From NCBI GenBank assembly GCA_020025615.1, contig JAHHRT010000039.1, positions 1-13,030 of the forward strand: DNA of 13,030 nt, written 5' to 3'. A program made the position numbers and the translations under genes. Shown one piece after another: positions 6,547-13,030 of this stretch. This DNA comes from Oscillospiraceae bacterium (GTDB lineage: Bacteria; Bacillota; Clostridia; Oscillospirales; Oscillospiraceae). Below the pieces are notes generated by a model. That model saw only the letters and a list, made by a program, of their open reading frames with translations. It ran no database searches and was not told the origin of the DNA. Numbering within the stretch: position 1 is the stretch's first letter; each line of letters starts with the position of its first letter.

Positions 6547-7164
6547 ATGGATATGACCCTGGAAAGCTGCCGCAAGTTTGTGGAAGTCCTGGCCTCCGAT
6601 GCTCCTGCTCCCGGCGGCGGCGGTGCTGCCGCTCTGGTTGGTGCCATCGGCACCGCTCTGGGCAACATGGTTGGCTCTCTTACCGTTGGCAAGAAGAAGT
6701 ATGCCGAGGTGGAGGAAGAGATCCTGGCCCTCAAGGCAAAGTGCGACAAGCTGCAGAAGGAGCTGCTGGATCAGGTGGAGGCTGACGACATCGGCTTTGT
6801 GCCCCTGGCGAAGGCCTACGGAATTCCCAAGGATGACCCCAACCGGGCTGAGATCCTGGAGAAGGCTACCGTCACCGCCTGCGCGGTCCCCATGCACATC
6901 ATGGAGCTGTGCTGCCAGTCTCTGGACTGCATCGCTGTGTTTGCTGCAAAGGGTTCCCGTCTGGCTGTTTCCGATGCCGGCTGCGCCGCTGTGTGCTGCA
7001 AGGCCGCTATGCAGGCTGCTTCTCTCAACGTGTTCATCAACACCAAGAGCCTCAAGAATCGGGACGTGGCAGAGGAGATGAACCGTCAGGCCAATGTGAT
7101 GCTCAATAAGTATTGCGGCCTGGCTGACGATATCTTCGAGGAAGTCCGGGATAACTTTAGATAA
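6547..7164 (+). CDS. fchA: Methenyltetrahydrofolate cyclohydrolase, cyclodeaminase-type
   Basis: A protein of 205 residues belonging to the formiminotransferase-cyclodeaminase C-terminal family. In FchA-type members this domain hydrolyses 5,10-methenyl-THF to 10-formyl-THF. The family glycine-rich motif APAPGGGGAAALVGAIG lies at 19-35. VGKKKY (47-52), then PLAKAYGIPKDD (86-97), fit the fold's helical bundle. The ribosome site AAGGAG (6530-6535) is 11 nt from the ATG; a second in-frame ATG two codons in is possible. Formiminoglutamate cyclodeaminase activity is the alternative within this family. The fhs and folD neighbours, and the absence of a formiminotransferase, favour the cyclohydrolase. 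It is 31 nt upstream of folD and co-transcribed with it. Confidence 0.9.
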   Translation: MDMTLESCRKFVEVLASDAPAPGGGGAAALVGAIGTALGNMVGSLTVGKKKYAEVEEEILALKAKCDKLQKELLDQVEADDIGFVPLAKAYGIPKDDPNRAEILEKATVTACAVPMHIMELCCQSLDCIAVFAAKGSRLAVSDAGCAAVCCKAAMQAASLNVFINTKSLKNRDVAEEMNRQANVMLNKYCGLADDIFEEVRDNFR

Positions 7165-7195
7165 TTCTATCGACATATTGGAGGAAAAATAGAAA

Positions 7196-8074
7196 ATGGC
7201 AAAACTGTTACTGGGTAAGGAAGTTACCGATGCACTGAACGCAAATCTGCAGACCCGTACCGCTGCTCTGCGGGAGAAGGGTATTGTTCCCACTCTGGGT
7301 ATCGTCCGTGTTGGCGAGAACCCCAGCGACCTCAGCTACGAGCGGGGCGCAACCAAGCGCGCTGAGCTGGTTGGCGTGGAAGTCAAGAAGTTCGAGCTGC
7401 CCGAGGATGCAACCAAGGAGCAGGTCCTGGCTGTCATCGACCAGGTGAACGCTGACGATTCCATCCACGGCGTCCTCATGTTCCGTCCTCTGCCCAAGCA
7501 CCTGAAGGGCGACCAGAACGAGATCTGCAACCGTCTGGACCCCAAGAAGGACGTGGACTGCATGACCCATATGTCCAACGCCGGTGTGTTTGAAGGCCTG
7601 AACGATCTGGGCTTTGCACCCTGCACCCCCGCAGCCTGCATGGAGATTCTGGACTACTACGGCATTGACTGCAAGGGCAAGAGCGCTGCTGTCATCGGTC
7701 GTTCTCTGGTGGTTGGCAAGCCCGCTGCTATGATGCTCATGGGCAAGAACGCTACCGTTACCACCTGCCACACCAAGACCGTCAACACTCCTGAGATCTG
7801 CCGCAACGCTGACATCATCGTGTCCGCTGCCGGTGTGCTCAACAGCCTGACTGCTGAGTACGTCCGTCCCGGTCAGGTGGTCATCGATGTGTCCATCAAC
7901 TGGGATGACAACAAGATCAACGCCAAGGGCGGCAAGGGCGGCATTGCCGGCGACGCCAAGTTTGAAGAGGTTGAGCCCATTGTTGAGGCTATCACCCCCG
8001 TGCCCGGCGGTGTTGGCAGCGTGACCACCAGCGTGCTCATGAAGCACGTGGTTGAGGCTGCTGAGAGAGTCTAA
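7196..8074 (+). CDS. folD: Methylenetetrahydrofolate dehydrogenase, FolD family, probably monofunctional
   Basis: A cytoplasmic enzyme of 292 residues that oxidises 5,10-methylene-THF to 5,10-methenyl-THF with NAD(P). Seen here: the substrate-binding tyrosine Y48 in LSYERGATKRA, the Rossmann motif GRSLVVGKP (168-176), NATVTTCHTKT (185-195) and the C-terminal PGGVGSVTTSVLM. GGAGG (7180-7184) precedes the ATG by 11 nt. The family is usually bifunctional, with cyclohydrolase activity depending on human K56, Q100 and D125. With an ungapped offset of four, these positions are A52, F96 and D121 here, so two of the three are replaced. DVDG is also DVDC. Cyclohydrolase loss is therefore likely, with the adjacent fchA supplying that step. 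It is the last gene before a terminator. Confidence 0.94.
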   Translation: MAKLLLGKEVTDALNANLQTRTAALREKGIVPTLGIVRVGENPSDLSYERGATKRAELVGVEVKKFELPEDATKEQVLAVIDQVNADDSIHGVLMFRPLPKHLKGDQNEICNRLDPKKDVDCMTHMSNAGVFEGLNDLGFAPCTPAACMEILDYYGIDCKGKSAAVIGRSLVVGKPAAMMLMGKNATVTTCHTKTVNTPEICRNADIIVSAAGVLNSLTAEYVRPGQVVIDVSINWDDNKINAKGGKGGIAGDAKFEEVEPIVEAITPVPGGVGSVTTSVLMKHVVEAAERV

Positions 8075-8081
8075 ACGTTTT

Positions 8082-8132
8082 GCCTCTGAACGGCACTTCC
8101 CATTCAGGGGGTGCTGTTCAGGGGCCTTTTTT
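8082..8132 (+). terminator. Terminator after folD
   Basis: A stem of about 15 bp with G-U pairs (8082-8096 with 8111-8125) closes a 14-nt loop and is followed by six T (8127-8132). The next gene starts only 22 nt later and no promoter fits between, so some read-through is likely. Confidence 0.83.
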
Positions 8133-8153
8133 CATTTTTTGGGAGGTAGGACA

Positions 8154-9485
8154 ATGAAAAAACTGAAATCCCTTTCGGAAGGCGAATTCCTGAAACTGAT
8201 CTTTTTGCTTCTGTCTGCAAGCTTCCTAGTGGGCGCTGTGTGTATGCCCGACCGTGGAACCATGTTCCGGGGCCTGGTGCAGATCGTGGCCCAGCCCGCC
8301 AAGATCCCCACCAACTATTTTGCAGTGGGCGGCTTTGCGGCAACCTTTCTCAATATGGGCCTGGTGGGCCTGATCTGCTGGGGCCTCTTTGTGGTGTTTC
8401 ACAGCACCCCCAGCAATGTCTCCAATCTGGCGGTGATCCTCACCATCGGCTTCGGCTCCTGGGGCATCAACATCCTTAACGTGTGGCCCACCATCGCCGG
8501 TGTGCTGCTCTACTGTGCCCTCAAGCACGAGAAGCCCGGACAGAATGTGAATGCCATGCTGTTTTCTACCGGCATCGCCCCCCTCATCACGGACCTGATG
8601 ATCCGCTACCCCCATGCAGAGGTGGTGGGATTTGGTCTGGGCCGGGTGGTTCTTGCCATTGCGATAGGTCTGTGCATCGGCCTGTTCCTGCCCGCCGGAC
8701 TGGCATTTTCTCCCAAGGTTCACAAGGGCTTTGACCTCTACAGTGCAGCCCTGCCTGTGGGCATGATGGCCTTCTTCTTACAGGCCGCGCTGTTTAAGAC
8801 CATGGGTGTGGCCCTGCCGGCGGCCCCGGATGCGGCAGACCTTCAGGTGACAGCCAGGGCGGCAGTGAATATTTTCTGCTGCCTGGTCTTCGGCGGTGCC
8901 GTGGTGCTGGCCTTTGCCATGGGTGCCAAGTGGTCGGACTATGTGACTTTGCTCCGGGACCCTGACCTGGTGAGCAACTTCTCCTCCACCTATGGCAACG
9001 CTGTGTTCCTCATGAACCTGGGCTTCTTCGGCCTGTTCATTCTGGGCTACTACAATCTCATCGGTGCCAGCTTTAACGGCGTGACGATGGGCATCATCTT
9101 CTGTATGCTGTCCACCTGCAACTCCGGCTCCCATCCCGGAAACGTCTGGCCCATCATGCTGGGCTATATCGTAATGTCTGCGGTGTTCGGTGTGCTGTCC
9201 AACCTGGCAGGCGGCAGCTTCTCCGGTGCCATCAATGCCCAGGCCATTGTCATCGGCCTGTGCTACGCCAACGGCCTCAGCCCCATTGCGGATAAGTACG
9301 GCTGGCAGTATGGCTTCCTGGCAAGCTCCATGCACTACATCCTGGTTACCTCGGTGCCTTTACTCCACGGCGGCTACTGCCTGTATAACGGCGGCTTTAC
9401 CGCGGCCCTCATCTGTATGATTCTGGTGCCTCAGCTGGAGCGGTTCTTTAAGACCCGCGAGGAAAAGAAGGCATTGAAGGCCTGA
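8154..9485 (+). CDS. Multi-pass membrane protein, DUF1576-type
   Basis: A protein of 443 residues made largely of hydrophobic segments separated by short loops, with a charged C-terminus (KTREEKKALKA). I recognise it as the DUF1576 family, whose function is not established; a transporter is a reasonable guess from topology alone. The two halves resemble each other. FLNMG (65-69), NVWP (109-112), VNA (132-134) and GIAPLITD (140-147) in the first half correspond to LMNLG (286-290), NVWP (330-333), INA (360-362) and GLSPIADK (374-381) in the second. The ATG at 8154 was chosen because GGAGG (8142-8146) lies 7 nt upstream. The frame stays open back to 8052, but that stretch covers the folD end and its terminator. 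It may be transcribed by read-through from the folate genes. Confidence 0.83.
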   Translation: MKKLKSLSEGEFLKLIFLLLSASFLVGAVCMPDRGTMFRGLVQIVAQPAKIPTNYFAVGGFAATFLNMGLVGLICWGLFVVFHSTPSNVSNLAVILTIGFGSWGINILNVWPTIAGVLLYCALKHEKPGQNVNAMLFSTGIAPLITDLMIRYPHAEVVGFGLGRVVLAIAIGLCIGLFLPAGLAFSPKVHKGFDLYSAALPVGMMAFFLQAALFKTMGVALPAAPDAADLQVTARAAVNIFCCLVFGGAVVLAFAMGAKWSDYVTLLRDPDLVSNFSSTYGNAVFLMNLGFFGLFILGYYNLIGASFNGVTMGIIFCMLSTCNSGSHPGNVWPIMLGYIVMSAVFGVLSNLAGGSFSGAINAQAIVIGLCYANGLSPIADKYGWQYGFLASSMHYILVTSVPLLHGGYCLYNGGFTAALICMILVPQLERFFKTREEKKALKA

Positions 9486-9529
9486 GCTTTTACCTGCAAA
9501 TCGGTCAGAAGCTTCTCAACATGAAACGA

Positions 9530-9560
9530 CCGCACCCGAACACTCGGGTGCGGCTTTTTT
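9530..9560 (+). terminator. Terminator after the DUF1576-type gene
   Basis: A perfect 10-bp stem (CCGCACCCGA, 9530-9539, with 9544-9553) closes an ACAC loop and is followed by C and six T (9555-9560). Confidence 0.92.
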
Positions 9561-9617
9561 GCCCGTTTGCGGAGACAGAAAGGTGAAAATTGACATCTCA
9601 GGGTGCCGGGTCCCCGC

Positions 9618-9646
9618 TTGAACAAACCAAGGGAATATGGTAAAAT
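9618..9646 (+). promoter_or_regulatory. Promoter of the beta-galactosidase gene
   Basis: TTGAAC (9618-9623) and TAAAAT (9641-9646) have a 17-bp spacer, and TGG just before the -10 adds an extended -10 element. The predicted start is near 9653. A TTGACA at 9590-9595 is also present but has no -10 at a proper distance. Confidence 0.82.
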
Positions 9647-9652
9647 CGAATC

Positions 9653-9867
9653 AAAGCCATTGCAGAGAAACGGTGCCTGATGTTCGGGGATTGTCCCGGT
9701 TTTACAAAGCACCAACAGCACCCCGGGGATATTCCGCCATGGGGAATCTCTGCGGCAGTACAGGCGCGGCTGTGTGGAATTTCTTCCACCGGACAGACTG
9801 CGTGAGCAGGGAAGCTTCTTCCAGAAAAAATTTTTGCAGCCGGAAGGACCGGCGCAGTGAACAGTAA
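9653..9867 (+). promoter_or_regulatory. Long hairpin-rich 5' leader of the beta-galactosidase gene
   Basis: The leader of about 225 nt can fold into a chain of stems. A long-range stem (TTGCAGAGA 9660-9668 with TCTCTGCGG 9747-9755) encloses GGTGC (9672-9676) with GCACC (9709-9713) and an inner CGGG/CCCG hairpin. A second GCACC at 9718-9722 could compete. Downstream are GTGGAA-TTTC-TTCCAC (9774-9789), CTGC-GTGA-GCAG with a GNRA tetraloop (9798-9809), GGAAG-CTT-CTTCC (9810-9822), and GCCGG-AAGGA-CCGGC (9839-9853). I do not recognise a known riboswitch. An in-frame small ORF (9739-9867) has no ribosome site. Confidence 0.5.
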
Positions 9868-9879
9868 GGAGTGCAAGCT

Positions 9880-12800
9880 ATGGAATCTTACAACCAGAAA
9901 AGACCGAGCAGCGGCAGAGAAGGCTGCGTGAAAGCCCATTCAGACCATCGTTTCTACCGGACAGAGCTGGAACGGGAGCAGCAGTCCAGCAGCTTCCGCT
10001 ATGACCTCAACGGACTGTGGCGATTCCACTATGCCAAAAATCCGGCCCAGGTGATTCCGGGCTTTGAAAAAGACGAATACTCCTGCAAGAATTGGGACTA
10101 TATCCGGGTCCCTGCCCATATCCAGCTGGAGGGATATGATGCCCCCCAATATGCCAACACCCAGTATCCCTGGGAGGGCCACGAGGCTCTGATTCCCGGT
10201 CAGGTTCCCCAGGACTTTAACCCGGTGGCAAGCTATGTGAAGTATTTTGAAGTGCCAAAGGCCATGGCGGGAGAGCGGATTTTCCTGGCCCTGGAAGGTG
10301 CTGAAAGTGCGGCGGCGGTCTGGCTCAACGGTGCCTATATCGGCTACCACGAGGACTCCTTCACCCCCGGCGAATTTGAGCTCACCGACCACATCCGGGC
10401 GGGAGAAAACAAGCTGGCAGTTCAGGTGACCAAGTGGTGCCTGGGCAGCTGGTGCGAGGACCAGGATTTCTTCCGGTTCAGCGGTCTCTATCGGGATGTA
10501 TATCTCTATTCCATCCCAAAGACCCATTTGTGGGACCTGAAAATTCAGGCCATTCCCAGTGTGGATTTGCAGACAGCGGCCTTCCGCCTGGATGGAGAGA
10601 CCGACGGCAGGGGACAGATTCGCATCGAGCTGAAGGACGGGAAGACCACGGTATTTCAGGCGGACCAGCCCCTGGAAGGCGGCTTCCAGCTGGAGACCCA
10701 AATCGACCATCCCAAGCTTTGGAGCAGTGAGGACCCCTATCTTTATGACTGTCTGCTGACCGTGTTCGATGACCGGGGCCAGGCCCAGGAGTATATTCAG
10801 GAGGCGGTGGGCTTCCGCCGCTTTGAGCTCCGGGATTCCCTGATGTGTCTCAACGGAAAGCGAATCCAATTCTGCGGTGTCAACCGCCATGAATTCACCA
10901 GCCTTCGGGGCAGAAGTGTGACAGAAGCGGATGTGGAGCGGGATTTGCGGATTATGAAGCAGAACAACATCAACGCCATCCGCACCAGCCACTATCCCAA
11001 CACCTCCTGGCTGTATCGCCTGTGCGACCGCTATGGCCTGTATCTCATCGATGAAACCAATCTGGAGACCCACGGCACCTGGGATATGATGGAAAGCCCG
11101 GAGGACCTGGCCCGTGTGGTGCCCGGGGATGACCCCCAGTGGCGGGAAATGCTGCTGGAGCGGGTCAACTCCGTATATGAGCGGGATAAAAATCATCCCT
11201 CTGTGCTGATTTGGTCCTGCGGCAATGAGTCCTTTGGCGGCAGTGTCATCTATGATATGTCCCAGCGGTTCCGGCAGAAGGACCCCACCCGCCTGGTGCA
11301 CTACGAGGGCATCTTTAACGACAGACGCTACCCGGACACCAGCGATGTGGAAAGCCAGATGTATACCCCGGCGGCGGAGATTGAAGCCTTCCTGAAGGTC
11401 CACCGGGATAAGCCCTTTATCTGCTGTGAGTATGCCCACGCCATGGGCAACTCCTGCGGTGCCCTCCATAAGTATACCGAGCTTTCCCTGCGGGAGCCTC
11501 TCTACCAGGGCGGCTTTATCTGGGACTTTGCAGATCAGGCCATTCTAAAGAAAAACCGCTATGGAGAGCCCTTCTATGCCTACGGCGGCGATTTCGACGA
11601 CTATCCCACTGACTACAGCTTCAGCGGCAATGGCCTGGTAGACGGGGGCCGCAGGCTCTCTCCCAAAATGCAGGAGGTGAAGTTCCTGTATCAGCCCGTG
11701 TCTCTGGAGGTAGAGCCGGACCGGGTGCGGATTTGCAACCACAGTCTGTTCACCAATACCCAGCAATGGGAGTGCCGGGTGCGGGTGGAGCGATTCGGTC
11801 GTCAGGTAGAGAAGAAGGACCTGGTCACGGCAGTGCCGCCGCTGGAAGAAAGGACCTATCCGCTGGACCTGGTTCCTCAGACCCAGCCGGGAGAATACAC
11901 CGTGACGGTTTCCTTCCACCTGCGGGAGAAAACCCTGTGGGCAGAGGCCGGACACGAGGTGGCCTTCGGTCAGACCGCCTATCGGGTCCAGGGACGCAAA
12001 GCCCCGCAGGCCCCCGGCCCCGTGGTGGTGAACAGCAAGCATAACATCGGTGTACATGGCGAAGGGTTTGCTGTGATGTTCTCGAAGCTCACCGGCGGCC
12101 TGGTTTCCTACCGCTACGGCGGCAGAGAGCTGCTGGACGGTATGCCCAAGCCCAACTTCTGGCGCGCGCCCACAGACAACGACCGGGGAAATCTCATGGG
12201 GGCACGGTATGGTCAGTGGAAGCTTGCCAGCCTGTACCTCAGCAATCGGCAGGTGACCCGGGAATCCCCTGCCATGAAGGCAATGCCCATGCACTTTGCG
12301 GAGAAGCCCAACAGCGCGGTGGTTGGATTCACCTATTGGCTGCCGACCACGCCGGAGTCATTCTGCACGCTGGACTATGAGGTCTTCGGAGACGGCAAGG
12401 TCACGGTGACATTGCACTATGATCCGGTCCCGGAATTGGGCGATATGCCGGAGTTTGGCGTGATCTTCCCCCTGAAAGCGGATTTCGACCATCTGCACTG
12501 GTACGGTTTCGGTCCCAGCGACACCTATGCGGACCGTAAGCACGGCGCAAAGCTGGGCCTGTATGAGAATCTGGTCAGCGGCAACCTGGCGCCCTATCTG
12601 GTGCCGCAGGAGTGCGGCAATAAGGAGGGCGTGCGCTTTGCGGCTGTGACCGATGAAAAGGGCAGGGGAATACTCTTTGAGGCCCAGAAGGGCCAGGCCA
12701 TGTCCTTCTCGGCTCTGCCTTACACGCCCCACCAGATGGAGGAGGCGGCCCATCCCTATGAGCTGCCCAAGGTGCATCATACCTATGTCCGTGCGGCAAT

Positions 12801-12912
12801 GGCCCAGATGGGCGTGGGCGGTGATGACAGCTGGGGAGCACGCACCCATGAAGAGTATCTTCTTCCGCGCAATACCCCGCTGGACTTTACCTTCTCCTTC
12901 CGCGGCATCTGA
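9880..12912 (+). CDS. lacZ: GH2 beta-galactosidase (LacZ type)
   Basis: A cytoplasmic enzyme of 1010 residues, without signal peptide, that hydrolyses terminal beta-galactosides such as lactose. The order of domains is a sugar-binding jelly roll (about 40-215), an Ig-like domain (about 216-310), a TIM barrel (about 312-600), a second Ig-like domain, and the beta-galactosidase small-chain domain (about 718-1005). Active-site residues, matched to E. coli LacZ, are the DQD motif 194-196 (D201), H337 (H357), H371 (H391), acid/base E450 in GNES (E461), Y495 (Y503), nucleophile E517 in CCEYAHAMGNS (E537), W548 (W568), F581/N584 (F601/N604) and W985 (W999). The ATG at 9880 is 8 nt from AAGGAG (9866-9871); a GTG at 9871 overlaps that site. 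It is monocistronic, and no permease or repressor is seen nearby. True substrate specificity within GH2 cannot be read from sequence alone. Confidence 0.96.
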   Translation: MESYNQKRPSSGREGCVKAHSDHRFYRTELEREQQSSSFRYDLNGLWRFHYAKNPAQVIPGFEKDEYSCKNWDYIRVPAHIQLEGYDAPQYANTQYPWEGHEALIPGQVPQDFNPVASYVKYFEVPKAMAGERIFLALEGAESAAAVWLNGAYIGYHEDSFTPGEFELTDHIRAGENKLAVQVTKWCLGSWCEDQDFFRFSGLYRDVYLYSIPKTHLWDLKIQAIPSVDLQTAAFRLDGETDGRGQIRIELKDGKTTVFQADQPLEGGFQLETQIDHPKLWSSEDPYLYDCLLTVFDDRGQAQEYIQEAVGFRRFELRDSLMCLNGKRIQFCGVNRHEFTSLRGRSVTEADVERDLRIMKQNNINAIRTSHYPNTSWLYRLCDRYGLYLIDETNLETHGTWDMMESPEDLARVVPGDDPQWREMLLERVNSVYERDKNHPSVLIWSCGNESFGGSVIYDMSQRFRQKDPTRLVHYEGIFNDRRYPDTSDVESQMYTPAAEIEAFLKVHRDKPFICCEYAHAMGNSCGALHKYTELSLREPLYQGGFIWDFADQAILKKNRYGEPFYAYGGDFDDYPTDYSFSGNGLVDGGRRLSPKMQEVKFLYQPVSLEVEPDRVRICNHSLFTNTQQWECRVRVERFGRQVEKKDLVTAVPPLEERTYPLDLVPQTQPGEYTVTVSFHLREKTLWAEAGHEVAFGQTAYRVQGRKAPQAPGPVVVNSKHNIGVHGEGFAVMFSKLTGGLVSYRYGGRELLDGMPKPNFWRAPTDNDRGNLMGARYGQWKLASLYLSNRQVTRESPAMKAMPMHFAEKPNSAVVGFTYWLPTTPESFCTLDYEVFGDGKVTVTLHYDPVPELGDMPEFGVIFPLKADFDHLHWYGFGPSDTYADRKHGAKLGLYENLVSGNLAPYLVPQECGNKEGVRFAAVTDEKGRGILFEAQKGQAMSFSALPYTPHQMEEAAHPYELPKVHHTYVRAAMAQMGVGGDDSWGARTHEEYLLPRNTPLDFTFSFRGI

Positions 12913-12934
12913 AAACACCCCTCGGCGCATGGAG

Positions 12935-13003
12935 AAAGCCTCGTAACGCTTTGCCGAAAACGAAGGTTTTTAGATTGTCAAAAAAGCCTCGCAGAGTTTG
13001 CCG
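12935..13003. repeat. Direct repeat AAAGCCTCG-N5/6-TTTGCCG downstream of lacZ
   Basis: AAAGCCTCG followed by TTTGCCG occurs at 12935-12956 and again at 12983-13003, with spacers of 6 and 5 nt. The first copy is part of the lacZ terminator and the second part of the minus-strand terminator. An 8-bp inverted repeat, TTTAGATT (12969-12976) and AATCTAAA (13020-13027), encloses the second copy. Confidence 0.5.
12939..12971 (+). terminator. Probable weak terminator of lacZ
   Basis: CCTCGT (12939-12944) pairs with ACGAAGG (12960-12966) with one bulged A, followed by five T (12967-12971). The stem is only 6 bp, so efficiency is uncertain. Confidence 0.5.
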
Positions 13004-13013
13004 CTTCTGCGGC
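12980..13013 (-). terminator. Minus-strand terminator of an unseen convergent gene
   Basis: On the minus strand, GCC-GCAGA pairs with TCTGC-GA-GGC (plus-strand 12986-12995 with 13006-13013, 2-nt bulge) and runs into six U (plus-strand A 12980-12985). No minus-strand gene is seen in the window, so it would end a gene lying to the right. Confidence 0.65.
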
Positions 13014-13030
13014 AAATAAAATCTAAATCA

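Noticed and set aside
8052..8153. In-frame upstream extension of the DUF1576-type gene
   Set aside because: It overlaps the end of folD and its terminator; the ATG at 8154 has a GGAGG 7 nt upstream.
9739..9867. 42-codon small ORF in the lacZ leader whose stop touches the lacZ ribosome site
   Set aside because: It has no ribosome site of its own and runs through several hairpins; the longer version starting at 9637 overlaps the promoter -10. The overlap with AAGGAG is intriguing but unsupported.
485..11469. Long minus-strand open frames opposite the LRR genes, fhs and lacZ (for example 485-1549, 1809-3296, 4746-6149, 9940-11469)
   Set aside because: Each lies opposite a clear plus-strand gene, none resembles a known family, and open antisense frames are expected from the codon bias of these genes.
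1..13030. Mobile element, phage, CRISPR array or toxin-antitoxin pair
   Set aside because: No transposase, integrase, spaced repeat array or recognisable small toxin gene was found; the region reads as ordinary core chromosome.

Overview
This is chromosomal sequence from a low-to-moderate G+C gut-type Firmicute, most likely in the Clostridia/Oscillospirales. That placement rests on the class B sortase, the fhs-fchA-folD folate cluster, the DUF1576-type membrane protein, a tRNA-Leu with an encoded CCA end, and strong sigma-A style promoters with 17-bp spacers. It is an inference from gene content, not a database result. No transposase, phage gene or CRISPR array is visible. Apart from one tRNA at the left edge, everything reads left to right.

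Layout. (1) 1-216: a minus-strand tRNA-Leu(CAA) with its own promoter and intrinsic terminator, beside a small palindrome at the window edge. (2) 258-3429: a promoter, two tandem paralogous membrane-anchored leucine-rich-repeat proteins, and a strong terminator. (3) 3431-4423: a class B sortase driven by a full-consensus promoter, with its own terminator. (4) 4526-8132: a promoter and structured leader, then the one-carbon folate genes fhs, fchA and folD, with terminators after fhs and after folD. (5) 8154-9560: a multi-pass membrane protein of the DUF1576 type. (6) 9618-12971: a promoter, a long hairpin-rich leader and a GH2 beta-galactosidase. (7) The right edge has a minus-strand terminator that probably ends a convergent gene outside the window.

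How the genes work together. Fhs activates formate to 10-formyl-THF, FchA interconverts 10-formyl-THF and 5,10-methenyl-THF, and FolD interconverts methenyl- and methylene-THF, so the trio links formate to purine, serine/glycine and methionine metabolism. The FolD here lacks two of the three residues needed for cyclohydrolase activity in the bifunctional family. That fits the presence of the separate cyclohydrolase FchA next door and suggests a split pathway. The sortase and LRR proteins are envelope proteins; no LPXTG-like or NPQTN-like substrate is seen in the window. The beta-galactosidase is cytoplasmic and monocistronic.

The items most worth a second look are the altered FolD active site, the two structured 5' leaders (upstream of fhs and of the beta-galactosidase), the LRR pair that differs by one ~65-residue repeat, and the internal duplication in the DUF1576-type protein.
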